DNA from: Linum tenue
Lineage: Eukaryota > Streptophyta > Magnoliopsida > Malpighiales > Linaceae
DNA: 64,000 nucleotides
Reading direction: 5' to 3'
NCBI GenBank assembly: GCA_946122785.1
Contig: CAMGYJ010000011.1
Location: 54,548,449 to 54,612,448 of the forward strand
Shown here: piece after piece, positions 36,111 to 45,964 of the stretch
Numbering within the stretch: position 1 is the stretch's first letter
Layout of the letters: every line of letters starts with the position of its first letter
Notes under the pieces: model-generated
The model's input: the letters and a program-made list of their open reading frames with translations, nothing else
Database searches by the model: none
Told to the model about the DNA's origin: nothing
Translations under genes and position numbers: made by a program

Positions 36111-37665
36111 GGGCTAATACCACTGGGAAACCCGAACTATTAACTTTGTGTCATTTGTGTCCTAAAGTATTCGATATGACAATTGTGTCCCAACGTTTGG
36201 TAGTTTTGTGTCATTTACGTCCTAACAATTTTGTTGACCGTTATAGATAACGGTTGACCAAACGGTCAACCATAAAATGTTGACTGTTGATTACATGGCA
36301 CATATGTGGCAGCCACGTATACACCACATCAGCTGCCACATCAGCTCATTAACACATAATATTTTTAAATTATTTTTTAATGAAAAATAATAAAATTAAA
36401 AATTCTATTTTTTTAACCCCTACCGTCGGTCGCCGCAACCACCCAACCGAACCAAAACCAGATTCAGTTCCCTTCCGACCCTAAAGCTCCAAAGCTGAAT
36501 CGCGTCGTCTTCCCCAAACTTCACTTCCTCCACCACGCTGTTCCACTGCGACGTCAGAACGTAGTTCCCCCTGCCGACGACCGTGCCCCACTGCTCCGCC
36601 GCCTCCTCCGCCGTCAAGAACTCTTCCCCCACCGCCCCGCGCGGGATCGACAGCCGCGCTTGGCTCTGGTCTAGGTCGCTCCTCGACAGACACTTCTGGA
36701 TCACAGACTCCAATCGACATCTTCTCCGGATTTTCAGCACCAGCTCCGCAAAGGATACTTGGTCCGGCGACTTGGACGAGGAGAGACAAATATCGAACGG
36801 CGAATAATCCAGCTCCGGCAACCACCACTTCAATTCGGCCCTACAAATCCAGGTCATCTCCGTCGCCTTCAAATTCAGATAAAAATTCCAATCGAACTCC
36901 TCCAATCTCGGCTCCGTCGCCTTTAGATTCAATTCAAAATTCCAATCGAATTCCTCCAATCCCTAAATCACCCATCGTGCTTAAGATTTCCATTGCGGAT
37001 TCGCGAAAAGGATGCCGCCCCCCATGCCATTCTTCTTGCTCTCCCTCATCCGCCGTCGATGGTGAAAAGGATGCCGCCAATAGTGACTCCATCAGGTAAG
37101 TCGCCACTCCCCCATGCCATTCTTCTTGAATTTGTTTATATGAGTTGGGATTCAGATAAGAAAGAAACCCTGAAATTTTTAGGGATTTCGATTATTTTGT
37201 TGGCCATTTGGGTTTCTGATTTCGTTGTGGGTTGGGGTTTCTGATTTCGTTGTGGTATTGAGATCTGGGTTGGGTTTCTTGATTTGGGTTTGGGAGTTTG
37301 TAGTTCAAGAGGGCAACGAGCAGAGGAGAGAAGACGAAGAAGCAGCGGGAGGAGTTCCGGCGGCGAAGACTACGGAGGAGAGATAAAAGAGTTATTTATT
37401 TTGTATTTTTATATTTAATTTTTTGTATTTTGTAATTTTCGTTTTGTTAGTATATTATTTTTTATAATAAAATAAATCAATAATAAATAATAATATTCCA
37501 CGTCGGATGCCACATCAGCGCTGACTAGATTTTCAGTTAAAAACTAACGGTCAACGCCAGTCAACTCTAACGGACAAATAGTTTAGGACACAAATGTCAT
37601 ATCGATTACTTTAGGACACAAATGACACAAAGTTAATAGTTCGGGTTTTCTAGTGGTATTAACCC
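36111..37665. mobile_element. Mutator-like element (probable Pack-MULE), 1555 bp
   Basis: Long terminal inverted repeats of about 80 bp: the start GGGCTAATACCACTGGGAAA corresponds to the reverse complement of the end, GGGTTAATACCACTAGAAAA. Both continue with CCCGAACTATTAACTTTGTG. A perfect 9-bp target duplication, ttgtaaaaa, lies at 36102-36110 and 37666-37674, the Mutator hallmark. There is no transposase. The interior is far more GC-rich than the ends and resembles host-gene coding sequence, so it appears to have captured it. It is in the left arm only. Confidence 0.88.
36420..36959 (-). pseudogene. Gene fragment carried by the Mutator-like element, possibly B3-domain derived
   Basis: An open minus-strand frame of about 180 codons. 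Near its end, YVLTSQWNSVVEEVKFGEDD followed by IQLWSFRVGRELNLVLVRL has the look of the end of a plant B3 DNA-binding domain (pattern W...VV......D.IQLWSFR). The N-terminal part holds a 17-residue tandem duplication (EEFDWNFELNLKATE / EEFDWNFYLNLKATE). No full domain is present and both ends run into transposon sequence. B3 assignment is tentative; what is clear is GC-rich, codon-like sequence inside a transposon. Confidence 0.5.
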
Positions 37666-39964
37666 TTGTAAAAAATATATAGTTGGCCGTCCACTTAATT
37701 TATTACAATTATTGTTATTGGTTATCTGGTTCTTGATGAGTTTGTTAGTTGAAAATCTACATAGAAACACAATCTCGACAAGCATCTTCATGTCTTACAT
37801 GTAGTAGGCAAAGCAAATGTAGCAAACATCATAGATTTTCCCACATCTTCAATTGCCACCTATTCTGTTGTATATATTCCTTCACACATATCCTACTTAA
37901 GTACTTAGCTTAGTGTTAATCTCCCTCTCTCAACTAATTACCCATGCTAATCTCGGTCATTAAACTTGATCAATAGTGGATTGTGAGAAAGGGATTACAA
38001 GGAGAAATGAGAAGGTCGAAGTACATAAATAGGAGATAGATAGTTATAAAATGAGATAGAATTGATGTTCTATCTCATTTTCGACAACCATGAAACAATT
38101 TGCCATTAATAGAAGCTTAGTGAAGGGTTAAGTTAAATTATGTTCTACAGTTTGTTGCTAATGATTAATTAGCAAGGAGAAAGAGGGAGTAGGTTGTGGG
38201 GTCATGAGATCTCCTTTGGGCTTCTGTTTAGGTCATCAAAGCTTTGGGTTATAACCAAAATCAGAATCTTAAAATCTTGTGTTAAAATGGGTATCTTTGT
38301 CAAGTCATTAGTAGAACCTTCAACTACTCTTTAGATCTGCCGCCCCCTTCTCTAATATATATATTTTTTTTTTGTTAATTTCTGTAATATTAATTTGCTG
38401 AAGGCATATATGCATATGATTGATTGCCCATTGTGGTTATGATTTTGGTTTCAGTAAACAGAATTCTTCCACTAGCTAGTCATAGGTTTGGTGGTGGCTA
38501 GTTTTGGGTTACTATATAATGATGACCAAGATCATAGCTAATCCTTCTACAATGATTACTAATCAGATTAAAACCCATTAAACTAATTACAAGATCATTA
38601 TCACATATTATGAAGGAACCAATCATTAAAGGAAGAATTAGAACATCCTTTTATTTTTGACAAATAGTCTACTATATGTTCCATTTTTGCCATGCGGAAT
38701 TCGATAAGAATATGTAAGATGGCTCGAGGCTGGTTTTTAATACTCTTTGTATATTCATCTCAAATCTTTTCACGGTACGATGATTCCAATTGGAATAAGT
38801 TAGTGATCGGTTTCAGAGATATCTGGTATGAAATTAGTTGGTGCTTAACAAATTAAAATATTGAGATTAATATTTTCAAATATCGATCTAACTAGTGAAG
38901 GATAGACTTTTTGTTTCTCGCTAAATAAAGCCTCCTAATACACCACACACACTCATTCCATTATCCTTTTCTCATGCATATTATCTTTCTTGATGAGTCT
39001 TCTAACACTAGACAAATTGATTTCAAAATCTTATTTTTTATCCTAGATAAATCTCGAGTTATTTCCCGGTAGTACTCTACCTACAAAGTCTTTTATGATG
39101 TGTGCTGGTGGGTGTGGTTTGTAATGAGCGATTTTCGTTTCTTTTGGTGATCGTGATATATAGATCCAGAGAAGTAGCAGCGGTTCGTTATTTATGGTGA
39201 CTACTGTGGTGATGCAGTGGCTTCTCATTGTTTACTTAGTTGGGGATTGGGGATGTAGCCTTTTTTTTATAATTATGATAATATATAAATAAGAAAAAGG
39301 AGATTGTTCAAACAGGAGGTGATGGGAATTGGGGATGTAGCCTTGCTTCCGTATTTTTTATGTCCAGGAATTTCAGTAAAATTTGTCGCTATTCGTTAAA
39401 AAAATCGCAAGTTACTGATTTTTTTAATATCTTCTACTCCGTAAAATAATTTGACCCGAAAAATATAACTTTTTACATCGTTATCCATTGTTCACTCTAA
39501 ATCTCGATTTATCACTAATTAATACGAGTATCATATATGTAAGAAGAAGCTACAATGAAGAAGCTGAAAAAGGTGTGAAGGGAGAGAAAGAAAAGAGATT
39601 GATTAACACTACTTACACCAAGTCACCAACCCCTCTCTCCCCCTCCACTCTACACATTCAACCACCATATTCGGTTTGTGGGATCTTATGGAGATTGAGA
39701 GAAAGAAAAAAAGGGGCAGCTGACAGAACCGCAACATGTACAGTTGTCAAGATTAAACAAAAACAAGACCAACCCTCTCTTTCTCATTGATCTCTGTGAA
39801 AAAAATGAACAAGAAGAAGAAGTGGATTTTGTCTCTCTTGATCATATTTGCTTACACCATAGAATCATTGATTTCTTTTATTATTCTAAATCCCTCTAGT
39901 TGTGACCATTACCCTTTTCTCATATTATATTTCCCCAATAAACAAAAACACACTCTTTCCCCAC

Positions 39965-39975
39965 TATATATATAA
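39965..39975 (+). promoter_or_regulatory. TATA box of ACS copy A
   Basis: TATATATATAA, 240 bp upstream of the ATG, with the matching CTATATATAA at the equivalent place before copy B. It would put the transcription start near 39995 and give a pyrimidine-rich leader of roughly 210 nt. Confidence 0.7.
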
Positions 39976-40048
39976 GTAGCTTCTCCTTCTCCTCCTTCCA
40001 CAAATCATTCATTCTTCAAACATTCACAAATCCCTCTCCTTTTTTTTG

Positions 40049-40068
40049 CTCTCTCTCTCTCTCTCTCT
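40049..40068. repeat. CT microsatellite in the leader of ACS copy A
   Basis: Ten CT units inside the predicted 5' UTR. The corresponding tract of copy B (about 51930-51950) is shorter and interrupted, so leader length differs between copies. Confidence 0.8.
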
Positions 40069-40204
40069 TCCTTCCTCACAGACTTCTGTCTGTTTTTATC
40101 CTACTCAGGAAGAAGAAAGAAAGAAAGAAAAGCTAGCTCTCTCACTTCTTATACCTTGTCTCTTTCAGAAGAAACCCACTTCAATTCCCACCAACTTCTC
40201 ATAA

Positions 40205-41557
40205 ATGGCGATCGAGCTCGAGCAGCAGCCAAAACCCGCCGCCGTGGCGCTCTCCAGAATCGCAGTCTCCGAAACCCACGGAGAAGACTCTCCGTACTTC
40301 GCCGGGTGGAAGGCCTACGACGAGAACCCGTACGACGAGCTGACCAACCCGAGCGGGGTGATCCAGATGGGTCTGGCCGAAAACCAGGTCTCCTTCGACC
40401 TGCTCGAGGACTTCCTCGAACGCCACTCCGAGGCCGCCACGTGGGGGAAGGGAGCCACGGCCGGGTTCAGGGACAACGCCCTCTTCCAGGACTACCACGG
40501 CCTCAAATCCTTCCGCGGGGCAATGGCCTCCTTCATGGAGCAAATCCGCGGCGGCCGCGCCCGGTTCGACCCGGACCGGGTCGTCCTGACCGCGGGCGCG
40601 ACCGCGGCCAACGAGCTCCTGACCTTCATCCTGGCCAACCCGGGCGACGCCCTCCTCATCCCGACCCCGTACTACCCGGGGTTCGACCGGGACCTGAGGT
40701 GGCGGACCGGCGTCCAAATCGTCCCCATCCACTGCCACAGCTCCAACAACTTCCAGATCACCGAATCCGCCCTCCACGCCGCATACGACGACGCCGTTTC
40801 GCGCGGCCTCACGGTCCGCGGCGTCCTCATCACCAACCCTTCCAACCCCCTGGGCGCCACGGTGCAGCGCGCCGCACTGGAGCAGATCCTCGACTTCGCC
40901 GTGGAGAAGAACATCCACCTCGTGTCCGACGAAATCTACTCGGGCTCCACCTTCTCGTCCGCCGAGTTCGTCAGCATCGCCGAGGTCCTCGAGTCCCGCG
41001 GCTCCCGCCACGTGGACAGGGAGCGGGTCCACATCGTGTACAGCCTGTCCAAGGACCTGGGCCTGCCCGGGTTCCGCGTGGGGACCATCTACTCCTACAA
41101 CGACGCCGTTGTGACCACGGCGAGAAGGATGTCGAGCTTCACGCTCATCTCTTCGCAGACGCAGCACCTCCTCGCCTGCATGCTCTCCGACGAGGAATTC
41201 ACCGCCAACTACGTAAAGACGAACAGGGAGCGGCTGAGGAGGAGGTACGACGCGATCATCGCCGGGCTGCGTCGCGCCGGGATCGAGTGCCTACGTGGCA
41301 ACGCGGGGCTGTTCTGCTGGATGAACCTCGGTCCGTTGCTCGAGGAGACGACCAAGGAAGGCGAGCTGGCGCTGTGGAACCTGATTGTGAGGGACGTGAG
41401 GCTCAATATCTCCCCCGGCTCGTCCTGCCATTGCTCCGAGCCCGGGTGGTTCCGCGTCTGCTTCGCTAACATGAGCGAGGCGACGCTGGACGTCGCCTTG
41501 GATAGGCTGCACCGGTTCGTCGACCAGTATCGTCGACGGACCGGGTCGAGCCAGTAA
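40205..41557 (+). CDS. ACS7: 1-aminocyclopropane-1-carboxylate synthase, type III (ACS7-like), copy A
   Basis: Pyridoxal-phosphate enzyme converting S-adenosylmethionine to ACC, the committed step of ethylene synthesis; cytosolic, homodimeric in the family. 450 aa in one exon. Conserved sites: GLAENQ (Glu59), FQDYHG (Tyr97), TAGATAANE, NPSNPLG, SDEIYSG, SLSKDLGLPG with PLP-binding Lys283, and WFRVCF with Arg417. The protein ends about 30 residues after that arginine in QYRRRTGSSQ. It lacks the Ser-rich C-terminal tail phosphorylated by CDPK or MAPK in types I and II, so it is type III, whose stability is set elsewhere. Unlike its AT-rich surroundings the coding region is extremely GC-rich with mostly G or C third positions. 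Inverted partner at 50437-51789. Confidence 0.95.
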   Translation: MAIELEQQPKPAAVALSRIAVSETHGEDSPYFAGWKAYDENPYDELTNPSGVIQMGLAENQVSFDLLEDFLERHSEAATWGKGATAGFRDNALFQDYHGLKSFRGAMASFMEQIRGGRARFDPDRVVLTAGATAANELLTFILANPGDALLIPTPYYPGFDRDLRWRTGVQIVPIHCHSSNNFQITESALHAAYDDAVSRGLTVRGVLITNPSNPLGATVQRAALEQILDFAVEKNIHLVSDEIYSGSTFSSAEFVSIAEVLESRGSRHVDRERVHIVYSLSKDLGLPGFRVGTIYSYNDAVVTTARRMSSFTLISSQTQHLLACMLSDEEFTANYVKTNRERLRRRYDAIIAGLRRAGIECLRGNAGLFCWMNLGPLLEETTKEGELALWNLIVRDVRLNISPGSSCHCSEPGWFRVCFANMSEATLDVALDRLHRFVDQYRRRTGSSQ

Positions 41558-42300
41558 TATTGATGGTGGGGAAAGATAAAATTTATATTTTTTGTTAATT
41601 GATTTGGTCACATACATATTCTTTGTTACTGGGAAAAAAAAAATATAAGGGGAGAAAGGGAAAGTGTATACAGTATACAGAAAAGTCTGTTAATGATTTT
41701 TTTTTTTTGGATTTCTGGGGGGATGGGAGGGGATTTTTTGCTTGCTTTCATCGATCGAGCAAGTACTATACCTTTTTCGTTATCACAGAAAGTGGAGTTT
41801 TTTTTTTTTTTTGTCTATTATTGAAAATTCTATGTTCTCTGTCTTTGATCGCCGATAATAAAATAAAATCTTATTAAAGCTCAAGTATTTTGGAGTGATC
41901 CAAATTCTAAGGTTATAAATTATACAAGGAGCCTATCTCAAACTTGCACACTACTTCTCATTATACAAGAACTCTAACTAACATTACTTAATACAAGAAC
42001 ACCTTACTAACATCATCAGTAATTTTTCCCAATGACTTCAATTTATTTCTAATTAATCACCAAACAACCGATGAATTATCACATTTGTTTATATTAACCA
42101 CAAGTTTCGAAGTCGAATTAGCAATAAATTTGCTATAATTGTTTAGTGAGATACATAAAAGAGACGTACTATTAAGAGTGTAGACACCAAATGTACTTGA
42201 TGTTTCTTTTAGAATATGAAAACTTCACCCAACTGTCCCAAAACTTGTTTCGAAGCTCTCATTTACGAACTAGGACCTAAAACATCATAAACATGCACAA

Positions 42301-42702
42301 TTAGAGCCTAGAGGTGGCAAATGGATTGGATCCACATGGATTGGTGGATCCATGGATCAAATGGATTGGATTGGTTTTTCCATGGATTGGATCAAGTGGA
42401 TTGGTGGATTATCATGAATCCAAATGACATCCTCAACCTTGGACCAATATGTAAAATGTGAAAAGTTTAGGTACTAAAATGTCATAATAAAAAAATTTAG
42501 GTGCCAAAATGTAATTTTTTAATGATATTTTTAGTATAAAAATTGAATTTTAGGTACAAAAATCTAAAATATAAAAAGTATAGGTATCAAACCATAATTT
42601 GCCATTTTGATCCATGGATCAATCCGCCAATCCAATTGGATTTGGATTTAAATGGATTGGATTAGGTGGATATTTTTAATAGATTGGTGGATTGACACCT
42701 CT
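42301..42702. mobile_element. MITE-like element built from ATGGATTGG repeats
   Basis: About 400 bp flanked by a perfect 8-bp direct repeat, atgcacaa (42293-42300 and 42703-42710). Inner ends are inverted: AGAGGTGGCAAATGGATTGG near the start against CCACC..., GACACCTCT at the end. The left inverted terminus begins 9 bp inside the border, so the exact edge is uncertain. Many copies of ATGGATTGG in both orientations. hAT-type by target-site length. Confidence 0.6.
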
Positions 42703-43613
42703 ATGCACAACCAAGCGTAAAACCGGCTCAATGTGTAAGAAAATTATCACAAATGCTTAAGAAATGAAAGAATAAATATGTGTAATTAACGCGTTATCAG
42801 GTACATCAGGTACCAAGCTTTGTCTTGTCAGCTTGGTACCCTCTTGGCTCCAGACTTAACCAAATTTCGTATTTTGCTACCAGTTTTCTTGTTCCAAAGG
42901 AGAGAAGGTGTCAGCTTCGAGGTCATGGAGGCGGTCGGCCACTAGGCTAGGAAGAGGGAGTTTGACCACTTAGCCCCAAAAACTCACCCATTAAAGCCCA
43001 ACTAATTCATTTATTAACTTTTTAATATCAAAATAACCTTATAAATCCATTAAATATTTTGTAACTAAACGATGTGGTACAAATTGATCTTTTTGGATAA
43101 CCATCCCGTGTATTTTCTTCTTACCTCGTTCGTATTATTCGACGACCAATTTCACTTGCTTTTCAATACAATTTTACTAGTTATAAACAAATCTAATTAT
43201 TCTGACATATATCATGATTATAACATATATGTATGATTAATGACTCGAATCGAATAATGGGAATTCTCCCTCGAGTTATTCACTTAACTTTTCGTTTTTG
43301 TTTTTTTTTGCTATCTGATACATATCCTGCTAGCTCAATCAAAAGAATGATGCACCTTCCATGATTAATTATTAAGATGGCCGAGGCATATGATCCTAAA
43401 CACCAAAAGGAAGTGTTTATTATGTGTTAGAACGAATGTGTATAATCGACAATGCAATAAAATGAAGTACCCACATATCTATATAGTTAATTAACTAATA
43501 CAATGTGTATTAGGTAGTTCACAGGCAAAAAATGGTCAGTTTCACTTATTTGAAGATATACATATTAGAGAGAGATATAGAAGTGTATATAGTACTTCTT
43601 CAGATGGTCAGTG

Positions 43614-43880
43614 GTGTAGCTAGAATTTCATACAAGATGGATCCGATTTTTGTATAAAATCTTTTAAATTTTATACATTTTTCTCGCAACATGTTACATA
43701 ATTTGCAAAACTTGTAAGACACATTCATATAATATCAAACCAAATATGTCCAATCAAACAATCATTAATAATTTTATCACTCGTTCAATATTGATGAGTG
43801 TGTTTCATTTAGCTTAATGCAAATGTCCTTTCTACACTTACCATGGAAGTTGGTAACAAAACTATAAGATGCTTTCTTCA
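43614..43880. repeat. hAT-like relic related to the 19.5-kb element
   Basis: Starts CAGTGGTGTAGCTAGAATTT, close to the start of the 19511 element, and continues with recognisably similar AT-rich text. No opposite terminus or target duplication found. Confidence 0.4.
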
Positions 43881-44124
43881 ATGACCTTGATCTAGAAAAA
43901 GTACATTTAGTTTTAGAAAACCTCTAGTGTATTTTCCCAAGATATATAATAATGTAGTGGAGATTCCAAATCTATGGTATCATTGTTAGAGACTCATTAT
44001 TAGGATAAAAGAAAACTATCAAGTTTTAACAGGAGGGATTTTGGGGAAGAAAAGGAACAAAATTAAGAATTTGAGAAATGAAGGATGAAGTTTGATTTTG
44101 TTTCCATATTATTTATGTAGAAAC

Positions 44125-45030
44125 CGTTAGTAAACGGTATATGATCCATGATTGAACCTCTTCCAACCAATGCAGTTAAAATCGCGTTTTAAAACTTAAA
44201 AATTTACGATTTTACGCTTTTAGGTCACCAAAAGGCTTTCGTTTCCATATAAAAACTTAAGTGTATAAATCGGACCAAATTGCGCTTTAAACCTTAAAAA
44301 CTTACGCTTTTACGCTTCTAGTTCACCAAAACACTTTACGTTTTTACGCTTTTAGTTCACTAAATGGGTATTCTTTTCATGAAATTAATTATAAAAACTA
44401 ATATTTAAAAGTAAATCACCAACAATATGATGCATTTGAGATGAAAAGATACATACCAAGTACTTGGATGCATTCTCAATTTCAATAAAGTAATCTAATT
44501 CACCAGCCAGGCTCTTCCCGAATTCAGTAGCATAGAGGAAAAAGTGGCTTATTGTTAAATTTTATGTTTACAAACTTATTATTAAGATGCTATAAGTTGC
44601 TCTGCTTTGGACATGAATTGGATGTATTTATTAACTTATCTAAATTATGTGCATTCATATTTTACATAGTAAGTGTCCTACTTAATAAATTTTTAGTTAT
44701 TTTTCAGTATGCGTAAAAAACTTACGCTTGTACGCTTTGATTCTACGCTTTACGATTTTACCTCTTTTCCGCTTCTAGGTAGAATCGCGCTTTTGACTGC
44801 ATTGCTCCCAACAACTCGGGTTATTAGGATCAACTGGTTCTTGACATGGTATCATAGCCTTCTGTGGCCGTGAGGTCTTCTGTTCAATTCCCGATGACCC
44901 CATCTGTTTCTGTTAAAGCACACGGTGTCCGGACCTGTGCCTCTGTCCAAACTCCAAGCCTATCTGAATGGTCTGAGTTTGAAGGGGGTGTTAGTAAACG
45001 GTATATGATCCATGATTGAACCTCTCCTGA
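44125..45030 (+). mobile_element. Relic of a small-LTR (TRIM-like) retrotransposon
   Basis: TTAGTAAACGGTATATGATC occurs at 44127 and again at 44991. Between them, in retrotransposon order, are TTCTTGACA as a possible 5' LTR end, the primer-site-like TGGTATCATAGCC at 44847-44859, and a polypurine run GAAGGGGG just before the second copy. Leaving out the nested element, the first LTR would be only about 80 bp and the interior about 140 bp, with no coding capacity. The second repeat diverges after about 36 bp, so the 3' LTR is damaged or mis-assigned. Confidence 0.5.
44168..44804. mobile_element. hAT-like element nested in the small-LTR relic, 637 bp
   Basis: Starts CAATGCAGTTAAAATCGCG and ends CGCGCTTTTGACTGCATTG, near-perfect inverted termini. 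Target duplication cttccaac (44160-44167) against ctcccaac (44805-44812), 7 of 8 matching. The interior repeats TTACGCTTTTAG-like words many times. A terminal scrap of the same family occurs near 19226. Confidence 0.7.
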
Positions 45031-45964
45031 CTTCCACTCGACGACAAATAATTCGACACAAATCATATGTCTCAACCTCCCTTAGCTTAGAGATACAGGC
45101 CATACTCAACAATGATCATATATATGTATGCAATCTTTAACCTTTCCAAATAAAATCAAGAGAATTCCAAAATTAAACCCCATCAATAACGACAATCATT
45201 TATCGTTGGTCCTGAGATTTTGCAACCACCAAACGATCCGTAGGGGATCACCCTGATCTTCCCATTTTCTTTTTATAAAGCTGAGTTTGTCAACTTTTCC
45301 AGTTATCAAACATACAATTATGAAGTGGGTTAGTGTTCATAATCTTGAAGATCCAAACTATCTTTAGTGCCATGCCCATGCCCATTCCTAAACTAGGTAA
45401 GGCTCGAATTATTAGCAGCTGCTTCATTAGTTTACTTGTGTACGTGGTGGACCAAAGCTAGATTCGAGAGAGCTTAAAACCCATAATAGCACGCAAAAAC
45501 AGCAGAAAGAGGGAAGAAAACAGAGGCAAAAACTAATATATTGATCTGTAAGCATCACACAGCAAATCTTATCTATGATTAAACAATAATTAGATGTTAA
45601 TTATGAAAGCATGGACTTCTCGTGGAAAATTATTAAACCCATACCTCATCACCAGATCATATATTGGTGCGTCGGGAAAAAAACTAAAGAGAAAAGAAGT
45701 GTTGGATTGAAGTCGTTTGCTTTCGGCCGGCGGCTGGTAATTAGGTCAGCTGGTGCAAACGATAAAACTCCTCTACGCATATTATTATATGGGGCACGCC
45801 GAAACGGCTAAAAGAGGATATATATAATAACACGTATGATAGGGCAATCCAATATTATTGGAAGCCTTTTTTTGTATTAATTACTTCGATGATAATTAAT
45901 ATGCGTGTGTTCGAAGTAAACTGGTTAACAACTCGATACTCGGCTTTTAGGCGTCATAATAACT

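Larger units (their letters stand above)
22950..41880 (+). repeat. Left arm of a large inverted duplication carrying ACS copy A
   Basis: Read on the plus strand, this arm matches the minus strand of about 50.0-59.8 kb, in collinear order. Anchor pairs seen by eye: 24380-24520 with 59290-59430; 25215-25270 with 58375-58425; 25745-25830 with 57840-57925; 27280-27850 with 55330-55900; 35300-35880 with 54690-55270; 37710-37970 with 54320-54570; 38100-38360 with 52930-53180; 39600-41880 with 50050-52400. The left arm is longer because it holds a hAT element (23208), a Copia element (29700), flanking extra DNA (27880-35300) and a Mutator-like element (36111). Weak similarity extends leftward across the hAT element to about 22.95 kb; the outer border is not sharp. 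Confidence 0.85.

Noticed and set aside
40156..41469. A 437-codon open frame overlapping ACS copy A in another frame, and a 323-codon antisense one
   Set aside because: Very GC-rich sequence has few chance stops. The Arg/Pro/Gly-rich translations resemble nothing, while the ACS frame has every family motif.
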